Positions 1-7,998 of a stretch of DNA of 9,013 nucleotides are shown piece by piece; positions within the stretch are counted from its first letter, which is position 1; the number at the start of each line of letters is the position of its first letter. The position numbers were made by a program, and so were the translations under genes. The DNA comes from Pseudomonadota bacterium (lineage in GTDB: Bacteria > Pseudomonadota > Gammaproteobacteria > Steroidobacterales > Steroidobacteraceae): NCBI GenBank assembly GCA_021781775.1, contig JAJXWE010000035.1:1-9013 (forward strand), read 5' to 3'. The notes beneath the pieces were generated by a model that had not been told where the DNA came from, did not search any database, and saw only the letters and a program-made list of their open reading frames with translations.

Positions 1-834
1 GATTTCCCCGCCGGCCGCCGCCGCGGCGAGTCCTGCCAGCGTGTAGGAGAAGGCCATCCCGAGCACATACACGCTCGAAAGCAACAGCGAGCGCCCGGTG
101 CCGAGGGAGCGCCCGCCGGCGATCAGCCCCGAGAGAATCGGAATCATCGGCAGGCAGCACGGCGTGAAGGCCAGCGCCAGGCCGGCGAGGTAGAACGCCC
201 CGAGCATCACGAGCAGGTTCCCGGAGCGCACCAGCCCGGCAAAGCGGCCCTGGCTCGCCGGTGCGCCGGGCGCCCGTGCGGTCGGGCCGGTCGTGGCCGT
301 GGGCCGGCCGGTGCTGGTGGGCGCTGCGCCCGCCCTGCTGCCGGGCAGCGCGACGGTGAGCGTGTGCGTGATCGGCGGGTAGCACAGCCCCGCATCGGCA
401 CAGCCCTGGTAGGTCACCGACAGAGAGGCGTCCTGCGGTGCAGCGCGTGTCCCACGGGTCACCGGCAGATCCGCGGTGATCGCATTGCGATAGATCTGCT
501 CCCGTCCGAAGTACGGGTCCACCTTGAGGATGCCGGGCGGCAGTGCGAGCAGGCCGATCAGCGTGCCCGAGAGTCCCTTGACGTGGATGCGCGAGCGGTA
601 CAGGTAGAAGCCGGGGCGGATGGTCCAGGACAGGTGAATCCGCCGCGCGCCGGGTTTGGCCGTGAGATGAAAAACCTCGTCCGGCGGGGGGAATTTCGGG
701 CTGGTGCTCTGGCTGGCCTGCAGGGCCGCGAGCACTCCTGCCGAGAGCGCGGGCGGGCTCGCCGCGGGCGCCCGGCTCCCGAGGGCGGCCAGCAGGGCCA
801 GCCCCAGGATCAGCGCGCTGAGGCGCGCCCTCAC
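1..834 (-). CDS. dsbD: Thiol:disulfide interchange protein DsbD, N-terminal part (runs off left edge)
   Basis: DsbD is an inner-membrane reductase that passes electrons from cytoplasmic thioredoxin to periplasmic partners such as DsbC. Reading leftward from a GTG at 834-832, 278 codons stay open to the window edge. Residues 1-26 look like a signal peptide (basic start, then a Leu/Ala-rich core). Residues about 30-165 match the periplasmic alpha domain and contain YQGCADAGLCYPP with the redox pair C145 and C151. A Pro/Ala/Thr-rich linker (about 165-197) leads to the first membrane segment, with AFTPCCLPMIP at 222-232; C226 fits the transport cysteine of the beta domain. A second membrane segment begins near 250. 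The rest of the beta domain and the thioredoxin-like gamma domain lie outside. The start overlaps the cutA stop (GTGA), suggesting translational coupling; no strong ribosome site is seen. The adjacent second cysteine (C227) is unusual against the E. coli protein as I recall it. Confidence 0.93.
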   Translation of the reverse strand, partial: MRARLSALILGLALLAALGSRAPAASPPALSAGVLAALQASQSTSPKFPPPDEVFHLTAKPGARRIHLSWTIRPGFYLYRSRIHVKGLSGTLIGLLALPPGILKVDPYFGREQIYRNAITADLPVTRGTRAAPQDASLSVTYQGCADAGLCYPPITHTLTVALPGSRAGAAPTSTGRPTATTGPTARAPGAPASQGRFAGLVRSGNLLVMLGAFYLAGLALAFTPCCLPMIPILSGLIAGGRSLGTGRSLLLSSVYVLGMAFSYTLAGLAAAAAGGEI

Positions 835-1160
835 GGCGCCACCGCGGCGCTGAGCCAGGCGAGATAGGCGGCCGATCCGGCCGCCAGGGGTAGGGCAATG
901 ATTTCCGGCACCTTGTAAGGATGCAGCGATTTGAGGCGCATTTCGAGTTCCGCGAAGCGGTCCTGCCGGGTTTTGATGTACAGCAGCACCTCGGGTTCAT
1001 CCTCGAGGCGCTCCTGCCAGCGGTAGGTGGAGCGCACCGGCTGGCGGCTCACGCAGGCGGCAAGCCGTCCCTCGACCAGTTCCCCGGCGATCCGCGCCGC
1101 GACGGCCTCATCCGGGCAGGTGGTCAGGACCAGGAGGAATTCAGCGATGGCTTGGGTCAT
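831..1160 (-). CDS. cutA: CutA1 family divalent-cation tolerance protein
   Basis: This 109-residue protein has the full length and signatures of the small trimeric CutA1 family, linked genetically to tolerance of copper and other divalent metals; its precise biochemical role is unsettled. Visible motifs are TTCPDE at 13-18, GRLAACVS at 31-38, and the family hallmark HPYKVPEIIALP at 80-91. C15, H80 and E86 are near the positions discussed as metal ligands in E. coli CutA. The ATG start fits the family N-terminus. No clear Shine-Dalgarno precedes it; a TAGAAT box at 1180-1175 (minus strand) lies 14 nt before the ATG but has no convincing -35. The gene is upstream of dsbD, overlapping it by 4 nt, and diverges from groES. 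Linkage of cutA with dsbD is common in Proteobacteria. Confidence 0.95.
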   Translation of the reverse strand: MTQAIAEFLLVLTTCPDEAVAARIAGELVEGRLAACVSRQPVRSTYRWQERLEDEPEVLLYIKTRQDRFAELEMRLKSLHPYKVPEIIALPLAAGSAAYLAWLSAAVAP

Positions 1161-1227
1161 TGCACTGCAGACTCATTCTAAAAGGACGGCGGATACCACC
1201 CGTCACCGGGTCCGGTGGGGGGTCGCC

Positions 1228-1249
1228 AAAAAAATTGCCCCTTCCGGGG
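1228..1249 (-). other. Short GC hairpin followed by a T run, upstream of cutA
   Basis: On the minus strand, CCCC (1249-1246), a GGAA tetraloop and GGGG (1241-1238) are followed by CAA and seven Ts (1234-1228). This has the shape of a weak intrinsic terminator or attenuator facing cutA, but the stem is only 4 bp. On the plus strand the same bases sit directly in front of the groE -35 box. Function is uncertain. Confidence 0.25.
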
Positions 1250-1250
1250 G

Positions 1251-1278
1251 TTGAAAATCGGCGTCGCGCACCTATCAT
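1251..1278 (+). promoter_or_regulatory. groESL promoter (-35 TTGAAA, -10 TATCAT)
   Basis: TTGAAA at 1251-1256 and TATCAT at 1273-1278 are separated by 16 bp; each differs from the sigma-70 consensus at one position. TTGAAA is also the core of the heat-shock sigma-32 -35 element, but the downstream CCTATCAT is a poor match to the sigma-32 -10 (CCCCATNT). It therefore reads best as a vegetative promoter, with sigma-32 use possible. Transcription would start near 1285, inside the CIRCE element and about 75 nt before groES. Confidence 0.65.
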
Positions 1279-1304
1279 TAGCAGCCACGTGGGTAGAGTG
1301 CTAA
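1278..1304 (+). promoter_or_regulatory. CIRCE operator (HrcA binding site)
   Basis: TTAGCAGCC (1278-1286), a 9-nt spacer (1287-1295) and GAGTGCTAA (1296-1304) match the CIRCE consensus TTAGCACTC-N9-GAGTGCTAA. The right arm and spacer length are perfect; the left arm has two mismatches. The element overlaps the last base of the -10 box and the likely start site, the usual place for repression by HrcA, whose activity depends on GroEL itself. hrcA is not in the window. Confidence 0.9.
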
Positions 1305-1344
1305 TAACTCTCCTGCGGCATTAACTTACACCCATCGGTCTTTT

Positions 1345-1350
1345 AAGGAG
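1345..1350 (+). promoter_or_regulatory. groES ribosome binding site AAGGAG
   Basis: AAGGAG lies 8 nt before the groES ATG at 1359: a strong Shine-Dalgarno that fixes the start. The groEL site, GAGGAG at 1655-1660, is equally strong with the same 8-nt spacing. Confidence 0.85.
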
Positions 1351-1358
1351 CGTTCACC

Positions 1359-1652
1359 ATGAAGATTCGTCCTCTTCATGATCGCGTCATCGTCAAGCGC
1401 CTGGAAGAGGAGCGTACCTCCCCAGGTGGCATCGTGATCCCCGATACCGCGGCTGAGAAGCCCATTCAGGGAAAAGTCGTCGCGGTCGGAAACGGCAAGA
1501 TTCTTGAAAATGGCCAGGTTCGCGGCCTCGACGTGAAGGTCGGCGACAAGGTCCTTTTCGGCAAGTACAGCGGGACGGAAGTGAAGGTCGAAGGAGAGGA
1601 ACTCCTCGTGATGAAAGAAGAAGACCTCATGGCCGTAATCGAGAGCAAGTAA
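1359..1652 (+). CDS. groES: Co-chaperonin GroES (Hsp10)
   Basis: GroES is the heptameric lid that caps the GroEL ring and closes the folding chamber in the cytoplasm. The 97-residue product has the usual length and starts MKIRPLHDRVIVKR. The mobile loop that contacts GroEL is seen around residues 16-32, with the hydrophobic contact tripeptide IVI at 25-27 after SPGG. The C-terminal half carries GDKVLFGKYSGTEV (62-75) and the closing ELLVMKEEDLMAVIE, all typical of the family. It is the first gene of the groESL operon, 16 nt before groEL, and is controlled by the upstream promoter and CIRCE element. Confidence 0.98.
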   Translation: MKIRPLHDRVIVKRLEEERTSPGGIVIPDTAAEKPIQGKVVAVGNGKILENGQVRGLDVKVGDKVLFGKYSGTEVKVEGEELLVMKEEDLMAVIESK

Positions 1653-1668
1653 GCGAGGAGCACTCAAA

Positions 1669-3303
<1,635 letters not shown>

Positions 3304-3318
3304 GGACCCCTCTAAAGA

Positions 3319-3349
3319 GGTATCGATTCCAGTGGATGGAATCGATACC
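3319..3349 (+). repeat. Perfect 12-bp inverted repeat downstream of groEL
   Basis: GGTATCGATTCC (3319-3330) and its exact reverse complement (3338-3349) flank a 7-nt spacer, AGTGGAT. It starts 16 nt after the groEL stop. There is no T run after it, so it is not a standard intrinsic terminator; in RNA it would protect the groEL 3' end or pause polymerase, and in DNA it could be a protein site. Its 50% GC arms stand out from the GC-rich surroundings. Confidence 0.8.
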
Positions 3350-3365
3350 ATCTCAACATCGGTTA

Positions 3366-3400
3366 GGGATTGTGCCCGACCCCAAAGCGGGGACAATCCT
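3366..3400 (+). other. Imperfect stem-loop in groEL 3' region
   Basis: GGGATTGT (3366-3373) can pair with ACAATCCT (3393-3400), with one G-U at the base. Inside it CCCC (3380-3383) pairs with GGGG (3389-3392), leaving a six-base bulge on the left side. The structure is inferred by eye only. Confidence 0.5.
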
Positions 3401-3442
3401 GAAAGACGCGGATCAAGACCCCCCTATTCCGCGCAATCCTCG

Positions 3443-3470
3443 AAGCCCCGCTACATGCGGGGCTTTTTTT
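3443..3470 (+). terminator. Rho-independent terminator of the groESL operon
   Basis: AAGCCCCGC (3443-3451) pairs over 9 bp with GCGGGGCTT (3457-3465) around a TACAT loop, and a run of seven Ts fills 3464-3470. This is a textbook intrinsic terminator on the plus strand, 140 bases after the groEL stop. Confidence 0.93.
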
Positions 3471-3593
3471 GTCTCGCGCGCGAGACAACTCGCGCCGCCG
3501 CCGCCGCGCGCGTCGCTGCCCTGCTGTTGCCGTCAACCAACATCGTTGCGTCTGCCTTGCAATTCCGGGCGGCATCGGGCTGTATGAGTCCCC

Positions 3594-6452
3594 ATGACCG
3601 ACATGCTCGATGAGTGCCTGCAACGGCACCTGCAGGCCCTCGAAGCGACCGCGCCCGGATTGCGGGCGACGCTTGCGCCCGAGTACGCCGCGGCGCTGCC
3701 GCGGGTGTTTGCCGCGAGCGACTTCGTTGCCGAAGCCTGCGTCCGGGATCCGGGCCTGCTGCCGGAGCTGATCGAGCGCTTCGGGTTGCATCGGCCGCTC
3801 GAGCCGGCCGAAGCGGCGCGCCGAGCGCCGGCCGGGACGGACAGCGAGGCGGACATGCTCACGGCGTTGCGTCGCTGGCGACGGCGCGAGCTGGTGCGCA
3901 TCGCCTGGCGGGCGCTTGCCGGCTGGGCCGGCATCGAGGAGACGCTGAGCGAGTCATCCGACTTCGCCGATGCGGCGATCACGGTGTGTCTCGATTACGC
4001 GCGCGCGCAGTTGGTGACGCGCTACGGCGAGCCGCGCGGGCCGGACGGCGAGCGCCAGCCGCTGGTCGTGGTGGCCATGGGCAAGCTCGGTGGCCGCGAG
4101 CTGAATTTCTCCTCCGACGTCGACCTGGTGCTGCTCTTTCCCGAGCATGGCGAGACGGACGGGCCCCGGCCCATCAGCAACGAGGAGTTCTTCACGCGGC
4201 TCGGACAGGGATTGATCCGGCTGCTGGAATCACCCACGGCCGAGGGCATGGTGCTCAGAGTGGATCTGCGCCTGCGGCCGTTCGGCGACAGTGGCCCGCT
4301 CGTGACCAGCTTCGCCGCCCTGGAGGACTACCTGCCGCTGCATGGCCGGGACTGGGAACGCTACGCCTACGTGAAGGCGCGCGCGGTGAGTGGCGCGGAG
4401 CGCTTCGCCGAGGTCCGGGCCAGTGCGTTGCGCCCCTTTGTGTACCGCCGTTATCTCGACTACGGCGTGTTCGAGAGTCTGCGCGAGATGAAGGCGCTCA
4501 TTGAGCGCGAGGTGGTGCGTCGCGAGCTGGCGGGACACGTCAAGCTCGGCCCGGGAGGCATTCGCGAGATCGAATTCATCGTCCAGACCTTCCAGCTGGT
4601 GCGCGGCGGGCGCGACCCGCGGCTGCAGACTGCCTCGCTTCTGGGGGCGCTCGCGCTGCTCGGCGAAGGGCGCACCCTGCCGGCTGAGGCGGTCCGGGAA
4701 CTGACCGAGGCGTACCGGTATCTGCGCCGCGTGGAGAACGCCCTGCAGATGCTCGGGGACCGCCAGGTGCACCAGCTGCCGGAGGACCCGCTCGCACGCG
4801 AGCGGATCGCCGTGGCGATCGGGGTGGCCGATTGGTCGGCGCTGACGTGCGAGCTCGATGGTCACCGCCAACACGTCGTCCGCCACTTCCACCGGCTGGT
4901 GTTCGGCGGTACGGACGGCGGTCGCGCGGGCGTGCGAATCGATCTGGGGCGTGGCTGGGACGACCCTGCCGAAACTGCCTCGCTCACCGAGTCGCTCGCC
5001 GAGGCCGGGTTCGTCTCGGCGGCAGAGGCAGTCCGCCAGCTGCTCGAGCTGCGCGGCTCGACGCTGGTGCGCCGGCTGGATGAGCCCGGCCGGCACCGTC
5101 TGCAGGTGCTGCTCGGGCCGTTGCTCGGACAGATCGCGGCGGCCGTTCCCAACGGCGAGGAACAGCTGACGGTGCTGCGGCGCATCCTCTCGATCCTCGA
5201 GGCCATGGGCAAGCGCTCGGCGTACTTCGCACTGCTCAGCGAAAGTCAGGCCGCGCGCGTACGGCTGGTGGAGATCTGCCGGCGGGGCGAGTTCCTGGCG
5301 CGGCAGATTGCCGAGCACCCGCTGCTGCTCGATGAGTTCATCGACGAGCGGGCCTTCGAGAGGCTACCGGAACGTGCCGAACTGGAACGTGAACTCGACA
5401 CTGCGCTCGAGCGGGTCGACCGCGACGACCCCGAGCGCCAGGTCGAGGCGCTGTGCCATTTCCAGCGCGCCGCGGTGTTTCGCGTGGCGGTGGCGGACCT
5501 GTCCGAGCGGCTGCCGGTGATGCACGTCAGCGACCGCCTGACCGAGATTGCCGAGATCATCCTCGATCGGGCGCTCGCGCTCGGCTGGCAGCAGATCACC
5601 GCGCAGTTCGGCGTGCCGTGCTGCACGGAGGAGCACCGGCCGGTGCGCGTCTGCGCAGTCGGTTACGGCAAGCTCGGCGGCATGGAGCTCGGCTACGGCT
5701 CGGACCTCGACCTGGTGTTCCTGCACGACTCGCGCGGCGAGTGCCAGGAGACCGTCGGCGACCGGCCGATCGACAATCAGATCTTCTTCGTCCGTCTCGT
5801 GCAGCGCGTCGTGCATCTGCTCACCATGCACTCGGCGGCCGGCCGGCTATACGAGGTGGACGTGCGACTGCGTCCGAGCGGCAAGGGCGGGCTGCTGGTC
5901 ACGCAAATCGATGCTTTCGCCGACTACCAGCGCCGCGAGGCGTGGACCTGGGAGCACCAGGCGTTGCTGCATGCCCGCGCGGTCGCCGGTTCGCGCGAGC
6001 TGTGCGCCGAGTTCGAGCGCATCCGCCTCGAGGTGCTGCGTTTCAGCGTACGCCGGGAGCAGCTGCATGAGGACGTCCGCGCGATGCGCGAGCGGATGCG
6101 GCGTGAGCGCTCCAAGGGCGAGCTCGGCTGGATGGATCTGAAGAACGATGCCGGCGGCATCGCGGACATCGAATTCCTGGCGCAGTACTGGGCGCTGAAA
6201 TGGGCGCGCGAGTACCCCCCGGTGGCGTTGTACGCCGATACCATCCGCCAGCTCGAGTCCGTGGCCTCGGCGAACCTGGTGCCGCAATCGACGGTGGACA
6301 CCCTGAGCGGCGCCTACCGCGCCTACCGGACCTGCCGCCATCATCTGGCGCTCGCCGGCGGCGCCGAGCGGGTGCCGGCCGCGACCTTCGCCGCCGAGCG
6401 CGCCGCGGTGAGCGCCATCTGGCAGGCCACCTTCGGCGATGTCCCGGACTGA
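3594..6452 (+). CDS. glnE: Bifunctional glutamine synthetase adenylyltransferase / adenylyl-removing enzyme GlnE
   Basis: GlnE adjusts nitrogen assimilation by adding AMP to a tyrosine of glutamine synthetase (inactivating it) or removing it by phosphorolysis, under control of PII protein and glutamine. At 952 residues it matches the family length. It has the expected two nucleotidyltransferase domains. In the N-terminal adenylyl-removing half, GKLGGRELNFSSDVDLV spans 163-179 (D175, D177), followed by VDLRLRPFGDSGPLV from 223 and PGGIREIEF from 320. In the C-terminal adenylylating half, GKLGGMELGYGSDLDLV starts at 692 (D704, D706), followed by VDVRLRPSG from 755 and DLKNDAGGIADIEF from 848. 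The central linker contains a helical regulatory region. The ATG at 3594 has no clear Shine-Dalgarno; an in-frame ATG at 3603 is an alternative. It stands alone: a terminator lies upstream and a fresh promoter follows. Confidence 0.98.
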   Translation: MTDMLDECLQRHLQALEATAPGLRATLAPEYAAALPRVFAASDFVAEACVRDPGLLPELIERFGLHRPLEPAEAARRAPAGTDSEADMLTALRRWRRRELVRIAWRALAGWAGIEETLSESSDFADAAITVCLDYARAQLVTRYGEPRGPDGERQPLVVVAMGKLGGRELNFSSDVDLVLLFPEHGETDGPRPISNEEFFTRLGQGLIRLLESPTAEGMVLRVDLRLRPFGDSGPLVTSFAALEDYLPLHGRDWERYAYVKARAVSGAERFAEVRASALRPFVYRRYLDYGVFESLREMKALIEREVVRRELAGHVKLGPGGIREIEFIVQTFQLVRGGRDPRLQTASLLGALALLGEGRTLPAEAVRELTEAYRYLRRVENALQMLGDRQVHQLPEDPLARERIAVAIGVADWSALTCELDGHRQHVVRHFHRLVFGGTDGGRAGVRIDLGRGWDDPAETASLTESLAEAGFVSAAEAVRQLLELRGSTLVRRLDEPGRHRLQVLLGPLLGQIAAAVPNGEEQLTVLRRILSILEAMGKRSAYFALLSESQAARVRLVEICRRGEFLARQIAEHPLLLDEFIDERAFERLPERAELERELDTALERVDRDDPERQVEALCHFQRAAVFRVAVADLSERLPVMHVSDRLTEIAEIILDRALALGWQQITAQFGVPCCTEEHRPVRVCAVGYGKLGGMELGYGSDLDLVFLHDSRGECQETVGDRPIDNQIFFVRLVQRVVHLLTMHSAAGRLYEVDVRLRPSGKGGLLVTQIDAFADYQRREAWTWEHQALLHARAVAGSRELCAEFERIRLEVLRFSVRREQLHEDVRAMRERMRRERSKGELGWMDLKNDAGGIADIEFLAQYWALKWAREYPPVALYADTIRQLESVASANLVPQSTVDTLSGAYRAYRTCRHHLALAGGAERVPAATFAAERAAVSAIWQATFGDVPD

Positions 6453-6477
6453 CGCGCGAGAAGCCGCGTCCGGCCGG

Positions 6478-6483
6478 TATAAT
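6478..6483 (+). promoter_or_regulatory. TATAAT -10 box for the zinc-finger gene
   Basis: A perfect TATAAT lies 26 nt after the glnE stop and 36 nt before the next ATG, in otherwise GC-rich sequence. A start near 6490 would give a leader of about 30 nt. No good -35 is seen at 16-18 bp (CGCGAG-like), and there is no TG extension, so strength is uncertain. Confidence 0.5.
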
Positions 6484-6519
6484 GCCCGCTTCACCGATTT
6501 CCGAGCGCAAGGACCCGAC

Positions 6520-6717
6520 ATGGCCGCAGCCGCGCAGCCTCTGATCCAGCCGAATGCCCAGCATCAGTACGAAGTGGGCCTGCAGGACCTGCCCCTGTCC
6601 TGCCCCATGCCGCAGATGCAGCTGTGGAATTCCCATCCACGGGTGTATCTGCCGATCGAGCAGACCGGTTGGGCCAAGTGCCCATACTGCGGCGCGGAGT
6701 ACACGCTGCGCCGCTGA
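6520..6717 (+). CDS. Small CHCC-type zinc-finger domain protein
   Basis: The 65-residue product belongs to the zf-CHCC family of small proteobacterial proteins (the domain also found in the mitochondrial complex I subunit NDUFS6). Its function in bacteria is unknown to me. The likely zinc ligands are C28 (LPLSCPMP), H39 (NSHPRVYLPI), and C54 and C57 (KCPYCG); the C-H-C-C order and the HPRVYLPIE core are the family signature. Residues 1-20 are Ala/Gln-rich and look unstructured. I chose ATG 6520 because AAGGA (6509-6513) sits 6 nt before it and the conserved part begins soon after. An in-frame ATG at 6439 would overlap the glnE end and add 27 residues without family support. A TATAAT box upstream suggests separate transcription. 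It converges on waaA with 6 bp between stops. Confidence 0.88.
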   Translation: MAAAAQPLIQPNAQHQYEVGLQDLPLSCPMPQMQLWNSHPRVYLPIEQTGWAKCPYCGAEYTLRR

Positions 6718-6723
6718 GGCGCC

Positions 6724-7998
6724 TTACGGCCGGGCGGTGTCGAGCAGCGGGTCGAGGAGGGCGAGCAGCCGCCGAAGCGCGCCGCGGTTCTCGGCCACCG
6801 CCTCGCGTCCGGCTGAGCCGGCACGTGCCCGCTCGAGCGGATCGCGCAGCCAGGCGATCATGCAGTCCGCCAGCTCCCGGGCGGTGTGCACGCGCTGCGC
6901 CGCGCCCCGGCCGAGGAGCAGCCGCGCGATTTCCTCGCCATTGGACTGGTGCGGTCCGGTGGCGATCGGCACACCGAGTGCGGCCGGCTCGAGCAGGTTG
7001 TGCCCGCCCACCGGTACCAGGCTGCCGCCCACGAAGGCGGCATCCGCCGCCGCGTAGAAATCCACCAGCTCCCCGAGCGTGTCGAGCAGTACGACGGCAT
7101 GCTCTGCCAAGGGTGCCGACCCGTTAGCGCGCGAATGGCGCACGGTGCGCACGCCGTGGGCCTCGAGCAGCGCCGCGACGCTCTCGAAGCGTTGCGGATG
7201 GCGCGGCGCCAGCGCCAACACGGCGCCGGGGAGCGCCGCACGCACCCGCGCGTGGGCTTCGATCACGGGTACGTCCTCGCCCTCGTGGGTGCTGCCGGCG
7301 ACCCACAGCGGCCCGTGCGCCGCATACCGCGCGCGCAGTTCGTGGCCCCGCTCGGCGATGTCCGGCGGCAGGGTGCAGTCGAATTTAAGATTGCCGATGA
7401 CGTGCGTGCGGGCGGGCGCGGCGCCGATGCTGTGGAACCGCTCGGCATCCTGCGGGCTCTGCGCAGCGATCAGTGCGCCGTCGAGCGCCGGGCGGAACAG
7501 CGCGCCGAAGCGCCGGTAGCGCCGCGCCGAACGACTCGAGAGCCGCGCACTGGCGATGACCAGCGGTATGGCGCGTTCGCGGCAGCGCTGCAGCAGCGTC
7601 GGCCACAATTCCGTTTCAAGGATGATGGCCAGCCGAGGCCGCGTGCGATCGAGGAAGCGGCGTACCGGGCCCGGCGCGTCGTAGGGCAGATAGCGTACCG
7701 CGATCTCGGGAGCGAGCGCGGCGGCGCGCGCCGCGCCGGTCGGCGTGAACGTGGTCAGCAGGATCGGCAGCTCCGGCCGCTGCGCGCGCAACGCTTTCAC
7801 CAGCGCTGCTGCCGGCTGCAGCTCCCCGACCGAGGCGGCGTGGATCCACACCGGTGCACCGGACACCGGTGGCCCGAAGCCGAAACGCTCGGCGAGCCGC
7901 GGGGCATGCGCATGAGGCGGCGTGCGCACGCGCAGGGAAACCCAGACGGCGTGCAGCGGCGCCGCCACGTACACCGCGAGCCGATAGATCCAGCGCAC
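6724..7998 (-). CDS. waaA: 3-deoxy-D-manno-octulosonic acid (Kdo) transferase WaaA/KdtA
   Basis: WaaA transfers Kdo from CMP-Kdo to lipid IVA on the cytoplasmic face of the inner membrane, the first step of LPS core assembly. The 424-residue length is normal. A hydrophobic N-terminal anchor (about 4-22) is followed by the Kdo-transferase N-lobe with WIHAASVGE at 51-59; E59 matches the catalytic base. Then come TTFTPTGAA (82-90), ETELWP (128-133), GNLKFD (202-207), AGSTHEGE (234-241) and APRHPQRF (264-271). The donor-site motif VGGSLVPVGGHNLLEP spans 323-338. The start is GTG at 7998-7996 and shares one base with the kdkA stop (TAGTG), implying translational coupling; no strong ribosome site is visible. 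Whether it adds one or two Kdo residues cannot be read from sequence, but the neighbouring kdkA suggests one (inference from Haemophilus and Bordetella). Confidence 0.97.
   Translation of the reverse strand: MRWIYRLAVYVAAPLHAVWVSLRVRTPPHAHAPRLAERFGFGPPVSGAPVWIHAASVGELQPAAALVKALRAQRPELPILLTTFTPTGAARAAALAPEIAVRYLPYDAPGPVRRFLDRTRPRLAIILETELWPTLLQRCRERAIPLVIASARLSSRSARRYRRFGALFRPALDGALIAAQSPQDAERFHSIGAAPARTHVIGNLKFDCTLPPDIAERGHELRARYAAHGPLWVAGSTHEGEDVPVIEAHARVRAALPGAVLALAPRHPQRFESVAALLEAHGVRTVRHSRANGSAPLAEHAVVLLDTLGELVDFYAAADAAFVGGSLVPVGGHNLLEPAALGVPIATGPHQSNGEEIARLLLGRGAAQRVHTARELADCMIAWLRDPLERARAGSAGREAVAENRGALRRLLALLDPLLDTARP

Larger units (their letters stand above)
3304..3593 (+). other. Gene-free stretch between groEL and glnE
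   Basis: No credible gene is seen in these 290 bases. The first 167 bases form a structured 3' region with four successive potential hairpins: 3319-3349, 3366-3400, 3407-3433 (CGCGGA/TCCGCG, 15-nt loop) and the terminator 3443-3470. The remainder (3471-3593) begins with a CG-rich run (about 3474-3513) and leads into glnE. A TTGCAA at 3557-3562 followed 18 bp later by TGTATG is the best glnE promoter candidate and is weak. Confidence 0.6.

Noticed and set aside
364..867. A 167-codon plus-strand frame opposite dsbD
   Set aside because: The minus strand reads as DsbD with its redox cysteines and signal peptide. The plus-strand frame is a shadow rich in Arg and Gln.
3309..3320. CCTC-TAAA-GAGG hairpin just after the groEL stop
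   Set aside because: The stem is only 4 bp and it shares bases 3319-3320 with the much stronger 12-bp inverted repeat, so both cannot form.
3488..3512. CGCCGCCGCCG simple repeat
   Set aside because: A short CG-rich run in a GC-rich genome, with no regular unit long enough to call a repeat element.
3332..3613. Possible small genes of 83-93 codons between groEL and glnE
   Set aside because: They run through the hairpins and the terminator and have no ribosome site, and their predicted proteins show no known motif.
4230..5318. A 362-codon open frame antisense to glnE
   Set aside because: It lies wholly inside the certain glnE gene, shows no family motif, and is another product of GC-rich codon bias.
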